A stretch of DNA of 64,000 nucleotides from Pullichristensenella sp963930055 (lineage in GTDB: Bacteria; Bacillota; Clostridia; Christensenellales; Aristaeellaceae). The stretch is taken from NCBI GenBank assembly GCA_963930055.1, contig CAWVKS010000010.1, forward strand, positions 1 to 64,000. Reading direction: 5' to 3'. This document shows positions 36,316 through 46,213 of this stretch, one piece after another. A model generated the notes under the pieces. It saw only the letters and a program-made list of their open reading frames with translations. It was not told where the DNA came from and searched no databases. The number at the start of each line of letters is the position of its first letter. Position 1 is the first letter of the stretch. The position numbers and the translations under genes were made by a program.

Positions 36316-37605
36316 TCATTCCATGCCCGACGCTGCCGACAGGGATACTTCCACGCCCGCCGGCTCGAACTCCAGCGCCAGCCCCTGATAAAGATCCGTA
36401 TCCACCGTGATGGGCAGCGTATACTCCCCGGCCGAAAGGTCGCTGAGGTCCACAATGGCCTCCACGCCGCTTTCCGCAAGCGCCTCCACGCGGCTGGCCG
36501 GCCCTGTCACCAGCACGCGGAAGTCCGCGTCGGTGAACGTGCAGGTCAGGCCCTCGGGCCGGTTGACGAACGAGAGGTTCACGTCCGTCCAGGCGCTCGC
36601 GCGCACTTCCTCGATGTTTACGGTGACATACACCTGTTCGGTAGAGATGTCCTTGAAGTCGTTGAGCGTGACGATGCGCGTGCGCTGCGAGAACGTCTGG
36701 CTGGCGCCGCTCACATCCACCGGCTGGACGAGCAGTTCGGCAAGGCTCTCCAGCAGCTGCGCGTCCGCGGCCACGGTGACGCTCTCCGGCTGGATGGTCA
36801 CGCCCGTTACTTCGTAACCTTCCGCCGGCGTGCCCTGCACCACGTCCTCAATGGCGGTGGAAATGGACAGTTCGCGCGTGGGGTAGACGTCCACGCCCAC
36901 GGTGATGGAGCTGGAAGAGCTGCTCAGGAGCGTCTGGGGGATCTCCTCGCCGGTGTAGTCCAGGAGCACAAAGCGCGCCGCGGTCACATAGGAATCCTTC
37001 CGGTCGGTCACGTCCACGTACACATAGGCCGAGGCCACAGTCTGCACCACGCTCGAAGGGCCGCTGATGACCAGCTCCTCCGGGTTGAGGCGGGTGATGT
37101 TGTACCAGGTATTTTCCTGCTGTTCGCCGCTGACGGCGGCGTTGACGGGCACGGAACGCGAGTCGTACGTCTCAAATTCCAGTTTGACGGACTCGGGCAG
37201 TATGCGCGTCACACGGCCATAGGTGGTGGTGGCGCGCAGCGGCACTTCCTGCGCGCCCGCCGCGCGCACGCTGGACAGGTCCAACGTCACCTGCACATTG
37301 TCCGCGTCGGCCAGCGCGTAGCTCGACTGCGGCACTTCCAGCCGCACGGAGATGCCGTCCAGCGCTTCCGCCGGGTCGCTGGCGAGCGCCAGGCGGTTGG
37401 CGTTGAGCGTGGATTCGTTGCTCAGGTAAGCCGTCAGGCCGTTGATGTCCTTGGTGCGGGTAATGGAGGGGTTGGAGGAGACCACGTAGCTCCACAGCAG
37501 TATGGCCAGCAACAGCGACAGCAGCTTCAGCCCCAGGTTGTGGGAAAGGGAGCCCCAGAACGCCTTGCCAAAGCGCTTGAGGAGGGAAAGCAATTTATCC
37601 TTCAT
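36316..37605 (-). CDS. cdaR: YbbR-domain protein, c-di-AMP cyclase regulator CdaR
   Basis: Extracytoplasmic regulator of CdaA. 429 residues: one N-terminal transmembrane helix (LGLKLLSLLLAILLWSYVVS) followed by about four YbbR repeats, each with the beta-rich V..P..V.V.GP pattern (for example PEELVISGPSSVVQTV and FRVLVTGPASRVEAL). I start at ATG 37605, six bases after AAGGAGG; the ATG two codons earlier sits directly against the ribosome binding site. It overlaps cdaA by 11 bp. glmM, the usual third gene, is not downstream here. Confidence 0.92.
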   Translation of the reverse strand: MKDKLLSLLKRFGKAFWGSLSHNLGLKLLSLLLAILLWSYVVSSNPSITRTKDINGLTAYLSNESTLNANRLALASDPAEALDGISVRLEVPQSSYALADADNVQVTLDLSSVRAAGAQEVPLRATTTYGRVTRILPESVKLEFETYDSRSVPVNAAVSGEQQENTWYNITRLNPEELVISGPSSVVQTVASAYVYVDVTDRKDSYVTAARFVLLDYTGEEIPQTLLSSSSSSITVGVDVYPTRELSISTAIEDVVQGTPAEGYEVTGVTIQPESVTVAADAQLLESLAELLVQPVDVSGASQTFSQRTRIVTLNDFKDISTEQVYVTVNIEEVRASAWTDVNLSFVNRPEGLTCTFTDADFRVLVTGPASRVEALAESGVEAIVDLSDLSAGEYTLPITVDTDLYQGLALEFEPAGVEVSLSAASGME

Positions 37606-38503
37606 CGCCATCCTCCTTTTGCTTCGTGGCGCGCGCGCCCGCCAGGGACGAGTGGGACGACAGCCACGCCGGCGGCAGGTCGTCGGGCATGAACAGCTCG
37701 GTCAAAAGTATGTTGAGGGACTTCGTGTCCAGATAGCGGGTCAGCTTGCCGTCGCGCGCCATGGAGATGATGCCCGTCTCCTCGGAGACGATGACGCTCA
37801 CCGCGTCGGTCGATTCGGTGATGCCGATGGCGGCGCGGTGGCGCGTGCCCAGTTCGCGGGAGAGGGAATGGTCGTCCGTGAGCTGCAATATGCAGGCCGC
37901 GGCCACGATGCGCTCGCCGCGTACGATCACCGCGCCGTCGTGCAGGGGCGTGTTCGGCTCAAAGATGTTTTCGATCAGCGGCGCAGAGATCTCGCCGTCG
38001 ATCACGGTGCCGGAGTCGATGACGTCCGCCAGCCCCGTGTGCCGCTCAAAGACGATCAGCGCGCCGATGCGCTTGCGCGACATGTTGTTCAGCGCCCGCA
38101 CCACTTCCTGCACCAGGTTGTCCACGTCCCGCAGCCGCTGCTTGCGCGCGGAGGTGAACATGTGGCGCGACCACTTTGAGCGCCCCAGCTGCTCAAGGCC
38201 GCGGCGCAGCTCCGGCTGGAACATGATGACCAGCACCAGCAGCCCCATGCTGATGACCTGTTGCAAAAGCCAGTTGAGGGCGTTGAGCTGCAGGGCGTCC
38301 GACACCCAGGCAAACACCAGCACCACGGCGATGCCCTTGAACACGGCGCTTGCCCGCGTGTGGATGAGCAGCTTGATGATGTAATAGATAAGCACCGTCA
38401 TGATCGCCACGTCGAACACGTTGCGCCAATCCGGCTGCAAAAAGAGGTTGGTGAACAAAGCGCCCGCGTCCCGCAAAAAAGAACTGATCTGCGCCATGGG
38501 CAT
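37595..38503 (-). CDS. cdaA: diadenylate cyclase CdaA (DisA_N domain)
   Basis: Membrane-bound synthase of c-di-AMP from two ATP, a signal for osmotic and wall homeostasis. 302 residues: three transmembrane helices in the first ~95 residues, then the DAC domain with LHDGAVIVRGER (DGA) and GTRHRAAIGITE (RHR), both catalytic motifs intact. Start taken at ATG 38503 (MPMAQISSF) behind GGAGGGAGG; the second ATG at 38497 is also possible. Heads a six-gene minus-strand operon. Confidence 0.96.
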   Translation of the reverse strand: MPMAQISSFLRDAGALFTNLFLQPDWRNVFDVAIMTVLIYYIIKLLIHTRASAVFKGIAVVLVFAWVSDALQLNALNWLLQQVISMGLLVLVIMFQPELRRGLEQLGRSKWSRHMFTSARKQRLRDVDNLVQEVVRALNNMSRKRIGALIVFERHTGLADVIDSGTVIDGEISAPLIENIFEPNTPLHDGAVIVRGERIVAAACILQLTDDHSLSRELGTRHRAAIGITESTDAVSVIVSEETGIISMARDGKLTRYLDTKSLNILLTELFMPDDLPPAWLSSHSSLAGARATKQKEDGDEG

Positions 38504-38640
38504 ACCTCCCTCCTGACTACTCACTTTCTATTATAATACAAAACCGCCGCAAAACAAAAGCATTTTTCGCAAAAGTCCAGTTTTTTTCGAAGGCGGGGCG
38601 CAACGGGGAAAATATTCGCCCCGCCGCGAAAAACCATGCC

Positions 38641-38669
38641 TTGCGCTTTGACGCGCGGGATGGTATAAT
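38641..38669 (+). promoter_or_regulatory. promoter for the HD-domain gene
   Basis: TTGCGC (38641-38646), 17 bp spacer, TATAAT (38664-38669), about 48 bp before the TTG start at 38718. A minus-strand TATAAT at 38535-38530 may serve cdaA but lacks a good -35. Confidence 0.55.
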
Positions 38670-38717
38670 CGTTCCATAAAGGGGCGGAAGCGCGCCCATT
38701 TTCCGGGAGGCAGACAT

Positions 38718-39296
38718 TTGCAGCACCACTTTTACGCCTATATGGCGCGCATGAAGCTCATCAAGCGCTGGGGCCTGCGCCACAATACGCGCGAGGAGAA
38801 CGACCAGGAACACTCTTTGCAGGTGGCGATGATCGCCCACGCGCTGGCTATCTACAAAAACCGCCGCTACGGCGGGAACGTCGATGTGGAGAAGGTGCTG
38901 CTCTACGCCATCTACCACGAGGCCGCCGAGGTCATCACCGGGGACCTCGCCTCGCCCATCAAGTACTTCAATCCCGGCATCCGCGACGCCTACAAGGCCA
39001 TCGAGCGCATGGCCTCGCAAAAGCTGATGGATTACCTGCCCGCGGATTTCCAGGAGGATTTTCGCGCGTTGCTCTTCCCGGACGAGGAAAGCTACGAATG
39101 GCGCATCGTCAAGGCGGCCGACCGCATCAGCGCCTACGTCAAGTGCCTGGAGGAGTACGGCTTTGGCAACCGCGAGTTTCTCACCGCGCAGGAGAACATC
39201 CGCGCCTCCGTCTCGCAGATGAACATGCCCGAGGCGGAGGACTTCATGCGGGAATTCGCGCCGAGCTTCATGCTGCCGCTCGACGCTTTGAACTAA
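38718..39296 (+). CDS. yfbR: YfbR-like HD-domain 5'-deoxynucleotidase
   Basis: HD-superfamily phosphohydrolase of 192 residues that in E. coli dephosphorylates dNMPs. HD residues: H in NDQEHSLQVAMIAHALA, HE in AIYHEAAEVITGDLASPIKY and the distal Asp in KAADRISAYVKCLEE. TTG start preceded by GGGAGG. araD follows after 16 bp. Relatives named YfbR and bacterial HDDC2-like proteins share this layout. Confidence 0.85.
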   Translation: MQHHFYAYMARMKLIKRWGLRHNTREENDQEHSLQVAMIAHALAIYKNRRYGGNVDVEKVLLYAIYHEAAEVITGDLASPIKYFNPGIRDAYKAIERMASQKLMDYLPADFQEDFRALLFPDEESYEWRIVKAADRISAYVKCLEEYGFGNREFLTAQENIRASVSQMNMPEAEDFMREFAPSFMLPLDALN

Positions 39297-39312
39297 AAGG
39301 AGGAGGATACCC

Positions 39313-40005
39313 ATGTACCGCAAGCTGAAGGAGCGCGTCTACGAAGCCAATATGGAACTGTTCCACCGCAAGTTGATCGTCTACACATGGGGCAACGTGT
39401 CCGAGGTAGACCGCGAAAAGGGCGTCATGGCCATCAAGCCCAGCGGCGTGCCTTACGAGGACCTGAAGCCGGAAATGATGGTCATCCAGTCGCTGGAAAC
39501 GGGCGAGGTGCTCTCCGAGGGCTACCGCCCCTCCACGGACGCGCCCACGCACCTGGCGATCTACCGCGCCTTTGAGGAAGTCGGCGGCATGGTGCACACC
39601 CACTCCACCTGCGCCACCGCCTGGGCGCAGGCCGGCCTTGCCATCCCCTGCATGGGTACCACCCACGCCGACTACTTCCACGGCGACATCCCCGTGACCC
39701 GCTTTTTGACCCCCGAGGAGACCGAGGAGGACTACGAGGGCAATACCGGCAAGGTCATCATCGAGGCCTTCCAGGGCAAGAACCCCATGCACACCCCCGG
39801 CGTGCTGGCCAACGGCCACGGTCCCTTCACCTGGGGCAAGAACGGCGCGGACGCCGTCTACAACGCCGTGGTGCTGGAGGAACTGTCCAAAATGGCGCTG
39901 ATGACGCGCGCGCTCAACCCCGCCGCCGGCGCGCTGCCCAAGCACATCAGCGACAAGCATTTCCTGCGCAAGCATGGCCCCAACGCCTATTATGGGCAGA
40001 ATTGA
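39313..40005 (+). CDS. araD: L-ribulose-5-phosphate 4-epimerase
   Basis: Zinc class II aldolase-family enzyme converting L-ribulose 5-phosphate to D-xylulose 5-phosphate. 230 residues. Motifs: GNVSEVDREKGVMAIKPSGV (phosphate site), VHTHSTCATAWAQAG (zinc His pair), GTTHADYFHGDIPVTR and NGHGPFTWGK (third zinc His). AGGAGGA ribosome binding site. No other arabinose gene is in the window; the next plus-strand gene is a sugar-type ABC ATPase. Confidence 0.93.
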   Translation: MYRKLKERVYEANMELFHRKLIVYTWGNVSEVDREKGVMAIKPSGVPYEDLKPEMMVIQSLETGEVLSEGYRPSTDAPTHLAIYRAFEEVGGMVHTHSTCATAWAQAGLAIPCMGTTHADYFHGDIPVTRFLTPEETEEDYEGNTGKVIIEAFQGKNPMHTPGVLANGHGPFTWGKNGADAVYNAVVLEELSKMALMTRALNPAAGALPKHISDKHFLRKHGPNAYYGQN

Positions 40006-40110
40006 GGCGCGCGCGGGCAGGACATAACCTGTTTTTGACAGCTGCCTCCCCTGGGTTTTGGCTGGTTGCGCAATTTGCTTGAGAAGTAGAGGACACAAAT
40101 TGGCTGCGTC

Positions 40111-40143
40111 GGGAACCTGCTGAAAAAGCGGGTTCCCGTTTTT
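40111..40143 (+). terminator. Rho-independent terminator
   Basis: GGGAACCTGC / GCGGGTTCCC stem (one mismatch) with TGAAAAA loop and TTTTT. It ends the yfbR-araD unit. The rest of 40006-40276 (271 bp) contains an imperfect GCAATTTG / CAAATTGG pair and a TATAAT at 40221-40226 that may be the -10 of the next gene. Confidence 0.9.
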
Positions 40144-40276
40144 GCGCGCTCGGCAAAGGGTCGAAACCACCCAAAGGCATTTTGTCGATTGCGCGAATGG
40201 CGCTTCGGTTACAAATTTGTTATAATGGACGCACAGTGGGATACTGTCAACCGATGCGTAAAGGAGGTCAGAACGC

Positions 40277-41401
<1,125 letters not shown>

Positions 41402-41417
41402 GGCGGAGGGATGCTGT

Positions 41418-41453
41418 GGAGGGCGCGCAAAGCACGGCGCGCCCTCCTTCCGT
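41418..41453 (+). terminator. terminator between convergent ABC ATPase and antiporter genes
   Basis: Perfect 11 bp stem GGAGGGCGCGC / GCGCGCCCTCC with an 8-base loop and a TTCCGTTT tail. It ends just before the stop of the convergent antiporter gene. Confidence 0.6.
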
Positions 41454-41454
41454 T

Positions 41455-42699
41455 TCAGCCCCGCGTCCCGGCCGCCGCCCCGCCGCCCGGCGCTTTTTCC
41501 GATACTGCGAGCGCCCCGGAAAGGCGCAGCGCCAGCTTCGCCAGCCCTGGCCCGGCGAGTTCGTAGAGCACGGCGGAGGAGAGCACGATGGTGTTGAGCA
41601 AACTGCCCAGCTCCGTGGGCAGCATGCGCTCGCCCAACGCCGCCAGGCCGATGGATACGCCTGCCTGCGGCACCAGCGCCAGCCCCAGATAGCGGCGCAC
41701 ATTTTTGTCCTCGCCGGTCAGCAGCGCCCCCGCCGTCGCCCCCGCGTACTTGCCGAGGATGCGCACGAAGAAATACGTCACCCCGATGGCGCCCGCCGTC
41801 TTTAGCGCCGGCACATTGAGCCGCATGCCGGAGACGACGAAAAAGAACGTCAGCACCGGCGGCGTGAAGCGCTCCACCGCCTTGAACAGCGCTTCGCCCT
41901 TGCGGGCGATGTTGGCGTGCGCCATGCCCAGCGCCATGCAAGAAAGCAGCGGCGATATATCCACGGCGGCGCAGAGCCCGGAGAGCGTCAAAAGCAGGAT
42001 GACCGCCAGCAGCAGGCGGTCGTAGTGCGAAGTCACGCGCCGCTCGCACCACTTGAGCAAAAACGCCATGCCCACCCCCAGCGCCACCGCCGCGAGGTTG
42101 TAGCCGATGGGCAGGAGGATGCGCGATATGTCCACCGCCTGCGCTGGACCGGCGATCTGGCTCACGGTGGCGCAGGCGCTGAACGCCAGAAGCGCCACCG
42201 CGTCGTCGAGCGCCACCACCTGCAGGATGGTCTCCACAAAGTGGCCCTTGGCCTTGTACTGGCGAATGGTCATCAGCGTCGAGGCCGGGGCGGTCGCCGC
42301 GCCCACTGCCCCCAGCAGCAGCGAAAACGACAGGGATAAATGGAAAACAAACAGCATCACCGCCGCGATGGCCGCCGCCGCGCCCAGCGATTCCAGCGCC
42401 GTGATGGCCAGCACCCGCGCCCCGCTCTTTTTCAGCGTTTCCCACTTGAAGTAGCGTCCCACGCCAAAGGCGATGAAGGAAAGCGCCACGTCGGTGACGA
42501 AGCCCATGCTCTCCACCATAGCTGCGTCGATCCACTTCAGCCCGCAGGGGCCGATGACGATGCCCGCCAGAATGTACGCGGTAACGTTGGGCAGGCGCAG
42601 CCGTTGCGTCGCCCCGCTGAGGACAAACGCCGATAAGAGCATCACCGCCAGTTCGAGGATGACCAGCGCCGTGTGGCCGATATGCAATGCGAGCGCCAT
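41455..42699 (-). CDS. CPA2-type cation:proton antiporter
   Basis: Membrane antiporter of the Na+/H+ exchanger (PF00999-like) family, 414 residues with about 12 helices. Family features: LRLPNVTAYILAGIVIGPCG (helix 2) and a central ALDDAVALLAF motif containing the ion-binding Asp pair. There is no C-terminal TrkA or KTN regulatory domain. Start at ATG 42699 behind GGGAG; the frame extends upstream but without a good start. It diverges from a LysR gene, which may control it. Confidence 0.87.
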   Translation of the reverse strand: MALALHIGHTALVILELAVMLLSAFVLSGATQRLRLPNVTAYILAGIVIGPCGLKWIDAAMVESMGFVTDVALSFIAFGVGRYFKWETLKKSGARVLAITALESLGAAAAIAAVMLFVFHLSLSFSLLLGAVGAATAPASTLMTIRQYKAKGHFVETILQVVALDDAVALLAFSACATVSQIAGPAQAVDISRILLPIGYNLAAVALGVGMAFLLKWCERRVTSHYDRLLLAVILLLTLSGLCAAVDISPLLSCMALGMAHANIARKGEALFKAVERFTPPVLTFFFVVSGMRLNVPALKTAGAIGVTYFFVRILGKYAGATAGALLTGEDKNVRRYLGLALVPQAGVSIGLAALGERMLPTELGSLLNTIVLSSAVLYELAGPGLAKLALRLSGALAVSEKAPGGGAAAGTRG

Positions 42700-42769
42700 G
42701 GATCTCCCGCCTTTCCGCGCGGGCCGCGCCCGCTTTGTCTCCGGGGGAAGCCGGCCGCCCCCGGATGGC

Positions 42770-42798
42770 TTGATATTAAGCGGAAAAGGCGATAAAAT
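42770..42798 (+). promoter_or_regulatory. sigma-A promoter for the LysR gene
   Basis: TTGATA (42770-42775), 17 bp spacer, TAAAAT (42793-42798), in the 164 bp divergent gap between antiporter and LysR genes. Confidence 0.65.
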
Positions 42799-42863
42799 CA
42801 AATCAAACATTTTGTGCGCCCCATCAATTTTCGCAATGGTTCGGCTTTTGGGAGGTGTTTTGC

Positions 42864-43754
42864 ATGCTCGACCCCAAGATACACACGCTGCTGAAGGTAG
42901 AGGAGCTCGGCTCCTATACGCGCGCCGCGCGGGCGCTCTCTCTGACGCAGCCGGCCATCAGCCACCATATCCGCATGCTGGAAGAGGAATACGGCGTCCA
43001 GATTTTCGTCAAGGGCAGCCGCGAGCTGCGGCCCACGGCGGACGGGGCGCTGCTGCTCAAATACGCCCATCGCGCGGCGGCCATCGCCGAACGGGCACGG
43101 CAGGCGCTCAAGGATTCCCTCGAGCAGATCGAGCGCCTCACCATTGGCATCACGCCCACCGCCAGTGACCTGCTCGCCCCGCAGGTGCTCGCCGCCTACC
43201 TGAGCGCGCACCCCAACATGCGCGTCGAGATCGTGCGCAATACCATAAAAAATATTGATGATATGCTGCGCTTTTATGAATTGGACTTCGCCATCGTCGA
43301 TGGCGTCATGCCCGGCGACCGCTACGATTCCATTCTCCTCGGCACAGACCATCTGTGCCTGATCGCCGCGCCCACGCACCCCTTCGCCCGCCGCGCCAGC
43401 GTCACATTCGACGAACTGACGCGCCAGTCCCTGGTGCTGCGCCCGCGCGGCACAGGCACGCGCGACCTGCTCGAGGGCTATCTGCTCAGCCATGGCCGCA
43501 GCGTGCAGGACTACCGCGTGGTCATGGAGATCGACAGCGTATCCGCCATCAAGGAGATCGTAGCCAACGGTCTGGCAGTCTCCATCATCAGCCACAATGT
43601 CTGCCGCGAGGAGGAAAAGAGCGGTAAACTGGCCGTAGTGCCCATCGAAAACAGCCGCATGGTGCGCCAACTCAGCCTCGTTTTTCCGCCGGACTTTCAG
43701 CATCCGGAACTCCTGCGCGAGTTGCAGAGCGAATACGCCCGCCGCATTGGCTGA
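42864..43754 (+). CDS. LysR-family transcription regulator
   Basis: 296 residues: N-terminal winged HTH (LLKVEELGSYTRAARALSLT, QPAISHHIRMLEEEYGVQIF) and a periplasmic-binding-protein-like effector domain (~88-296). Similar to the CysL/CbbR-like group by its effector segment, but the ligand is unknown. The ATG at 42864 follows GGGAGGTG; the upstream GTG overlaps that site. Divergent orientation to the antiporter gene suggests that gene as a target. Confidence 0.9.
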   Translation: MLDPKIHTLLKVEELGSYTRAARALSLTQPAISHHIRMLEEEYGVQIFVKGSRELRPTADGALLLKYAHRAAAIAERARQALKDSLEQIERLTIGITPTASDLLAPQVLAAYLSAHPNMRVEIVRNTIKNIDDMLRFYELDFAIVDGVMPGDRYDSILLGTDHLCLIAAPTHPFARRASVTFDELTRQSLVLRPRGTGTRDLLEGYLLSHGRSVQDYRVVMEIDSVSAIKEIVANGLAVSIISHNVCREEEKSGKLAVVPIENSRMVRQLSLVFPPDFQHPELLRELQSEYARRIG

Positions 43755-43760
43755 AAAAGC

Positions 43761-43801
43761 GCCGCCGCAGACTGCGTTCGTCTGCGGCGGCGTATTTTTT
43801 C
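43761..43801 (+). terminator. terminator after the LysR gene
   Basis: 13 bp stem CGCCGCCGCAGAC / GTCTGCGGCGGCG, 7-base loop and TATTTTTT tail. Confidence 0.9.
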
Positions 43802-43807
43802 TGCCGT

Positions 43808-44677
43808 TCAGCGATTGTCTCCCCAGTAGATGACGGCCAGCATGTCCGGCCCCGTATGGGCGCCGATGATGGGGCCGATGGGGGCGACGTGTACGTCGGC
43901 GTCGGGGTAATTTTGCAGGATCGTCTCCTTGAGCAATTCGGCGTCCGCCGGGCAGTCGCCATGGCCCACCGCCACCAGCTTGCCGCGCTCAGGAGTCCAG
44001 CCCTGGCGCATCAGTGAGAGCTGCGTCTCAATGGCCTTGCGCCGCCCGCGCGGCTTGCCCATCACCTGCAAATGCCCCGTTTCGTCCACGTGCAGAAGCG
44101 GCTTGATCTGCAACGCCGTGCCGATCATCGCCACCGCGCCGGAAACGCGCCCGCCGTGGCGCAGATGGTCGAACGTGTCCACCGTGAACCAGTGGCACAC
44201 GTGCAGCCGGCTTTCCTCCAGCCAGGCCACCATTTCCTCAAAGCCCATGCCCTCGGCCTGCTTCTTCAGCGCCTCGCAGAGCAGGAACCCCTCGCCCACG
44301 GAGGCGCACAGCGAATCCACGCACGCGATCCTGCGCTCGGGATACTCCTCAGCCAATTCCTGCATGCACAGCCGCGCGCGCTCGATGGTGCCGGAAAGTC
44401 CGGAGGAAAAGCAGAGATAGAGCACGTCCAGCCCTTTTTGCAGGCTCTTTTCAAAGGCCTTGCGGTATACGAGAGGGTTGATTTGCGATGTGGTGGCGAA
44501 TTTGCCGGCGCGCTGCTCGGCGTAGAACCGTTCCACGGTGAGGTCGCCGCCGGGGCCGTAGGTATAGGACTGGTCGCCGACCATGACCTCCATGGGGATG
44601 ATCTCCGCCATGGGCAGCCCTTCGCGCATGGAAGGGCAGGTGTCGGCCGTGGCGTCGCTGTAGATCTGATAGCCCAT
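43808..44677 (-). CDS. DegV-family fatty-acid-binding protein
   Basis: 289 residues. DegV proteins bind fatty acids; FakB members present them to the kinase FakA for acyl-phosphate formation. Family hallmarks: YQIYSDATADTC at the start, ATTSQINPLVY and FSSGLSGTIERARL around the ligand pocket, and HLRHGGRVSGAVAMIGTALQ. ATG at 44677 with AAGGAG upstream. No FakA is in the window. Confidence 0.93.
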   Translation of the reverse strand: MGYQIYSDATADTCPSMREGLPMAEIIPMEVMVGDQSYTYGPGGDLTVERFYAEQRAGKFATTSQINPLVYRKAFEKSLQKGLDVLYLCFSSGLSGTIERARLCMQELAEEYPERRIACVDSLCASVGEGFLLCEALKKQAEGMGFEEMVAWLEESRLHVCHWFTVDTFDHLRHGGRVSGAVAMIGTALQIKPLLHVDETGHLQVMGKPRGRRKAIETQLSLMRQGWTPERGKLVAVGHGDCPADAELLKETILQNYPDADVHVAPIGPIIGAHTGPDMLAVIYWGDNR

Positions 44678-44781
44678 GCAAAAAAACTCCTTGCTTCTTT
44701 GGTCGGCGCGGACAATGCCGCGCAAGCGCCATTATAGAGGGCGCGCGCCGTTCTGTCAACCATGATACGGGAAAGATTGCG

Positions 44782-45162
44782 CTATGCCATCAGCTCCACG
44801 CGGTTGCCCTCCGGGTCGAGCACGCAGCTTTCGTAATAGCCGTCGCCGGCGACGCGCGGGCCGCTCTCTACCGCGCAACCCGCCGCGCGCAAGCGCTCCG
44901 TAGCCGCGTCCACGGCCTCGCGGCTCCCCAGGGAAACGCTCAAATGCGCCCAGCCCTCCCGCAGGCCGGGACCGCCGGGCAGCGCGCCGGGCCTTTGCAT
45001 AAGCTCCAAGCGCGCCCCGCCGTCAAAGGTGAGAAAGTACGTGCGCAGCCCGGTGCGCGGGTTGTGGTACAGCTCCCCGGCAGCCGCGCCGAAGTGCCTG
45101 ATGTAAAAATCGCGCATGGCCTCCAGGTCGCGCACGCAAAGGGCGACGTGGTCGATCCTCAT
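44782..45162 (-). CDS. VOC-family (glyoxalase/dioxygenase-like) protein
   Basis: 126 residues, one pair of beta-alpha-beta-beta-beta modules. Begins MRIDHVALCVRDLEAMRDFY, has LRTYFLTFDGGARLELMQ and ends SCVLDPEGNRVELMA, with metal-ligand His5 and Glu residues in the usual positions. Closest in pattern to lactoylglutathione lyase-like proteins, but the reaction cannot be assigned. ATG overlaps the DUF624 gene stop. Confidence 0.88.
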   Translation of the reverse strand: MRIDHVALCVRDLEAMRDFYIRHFGAAAGELYHNPRTGLRTYFLTFDGGARLELMQRPGALPGGPGLREGWAHLSVSLGSREAVDAATERLRAAGCAVESGPRVAGDGYYESCVLDPEGNRVELMA

Positions 45163-46088
45163 TCAAACTCCTCCTCTCCCGGCGGGGGCGTCTGCGAGCG
45201 CATGCCGATGTTCACCGGCGCGCCGATGCCGGGGTTGATGTATTCTTCACACAGCGCGTTGGCCAGCGAGGCGTACAAAAGCCGGTTCAGCGCCAGCCCG
45301 AACACGAGGTAAAAAAACCCGCCCGCGGCCAGCGGGAACGCCGCGCGCTCGGGAAAGAACAAAAACACGATGGCAATGGCCAGCGGCAGGATGGAGGTCA
45401 ACAGCCGCACGCCCAAAAACAGCGGCAGCTTGCCCAGCGCCAACCGCATGGCGTTGCCCAGCAGCTGCCGCAGCGTCAGCCTGTAGGTGACCATCATCGT
45501 ATACACCACCTGCAACATCAAAAGCCACAACACCGCCGCGATGACCACGATGACCTCCGGGATGACGAACAAAAGGCTCATGCTCTCCGCCAGCGCCCCG
45601 TAAAAGCGCCACAAAAACAGCAGGAGCACCGGCAGCGCCCCGGTGACGGTGGAAACAAAGAGCGCCTGCTTCCAGTTTTTGCGCGCGTGCTCCATAAAAT
45701 CGCTGACCATGAAGCTGTGCTGCCCCCGCGCCCAGTTGCGGGAAACGTAGCTCGCGCCCGCCGTGGCCGGCCCGGTGATGGCGATCAGCGGCCAGAGGAT
45801 GAGCAGATACGTGAACGCCAGCGAATACACGCGCGCGCCCATGTCCGCGCCGGCGGGCGCGTCGGCGAGCATCTGCACGAGCGTCAGCAAATTGACGCCC
45901 GACCAGATCACCGCCGGCAGCCAGAACAGCAGGTAAAAGAGGTTCTGCCCCACCATGGCGCTCCAGCGGACGCCCAGCGCGTCGAAAAAGAGTTTCACGC
46001 GCGTGTCCGGCAGGTCCTCAGGGCGGAAATCCCGCCCCGGCGCGCGCTCAAAGCGCCCCGCGCCAAAGAATTTCGAAAAAAAGCTCAT
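45159..46088 (-). CDS. YesL-like DUF624 membrane protein
   Basis: 309 residues with five to six transmembrane helices. N-terminal segment (~40-220) fits DUF624: long helices with the TGPATAGASYVSRNWARGQH loop before a DFMEHARKNWKQAL segment. In Bacilli YesL sits with sugar-uptake genes; here the partner is a VOC protein. A minus-strand TATAAT lies just upstream (46115-46110). Function unknown. Confidence 0.78.
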   Translation of the reverse strand: MSFFSKFFGAGRFERAPGRDFRPEDLPDTRVKLFFDALGVRWSAMVGQNLFYLLFWLPAVIWSGVNLLTLVQMLADAPAGADMGARVYSLAFTYLLILWPLIAITGPATAGASYVSRNWARGQHSFMVSDFMEHARKNWKQALFVSTVTGALPVLLLFLWRFYGALAESMSLLFVIPEVIVVIAAVLWLLMLQVVYTMMVTYRLTLRQLLGNAMRLALGKLPLFLGVRLLTSILPLAIAIVFLFFPERAAFPLAAGGFFYLVFGLALNRLLYASLANALCEEYINPGIGAPVNIGMRSQTPPPGEEEFE

Positions 46089-46120
46089 GGTTGCCTCCTG
46101 TTTTCCCCATTATAACAGAA

Positions 46121-46145
46121 CGCGCCCCCGCTGGGAAGGGGCGCG
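46121..46145 (-). terminator. possible terminator after greA
   Basis: CGCGCCCC / GGGGCGCG stem read on the minus strand, followed by a weak TTCTGTT tail, in the greA to DUF624 gap. Confidence 0.4.
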
Positions 46146-46213
46146 CCGGATGAAATTTGCGTATCAAAAGGCGCAGCACGGTCATGTCCGCAAACCGCCG
46201 CGCGCCCCTGCTC

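Noticed and set aside
40006..40110. A fourth copy of the dispersed repeat, suggested by GCAATTTG/CAAATTGG and the following terminator
   Set aside because: None of the ordered flanking blocks shared by copies A, B and C is present.
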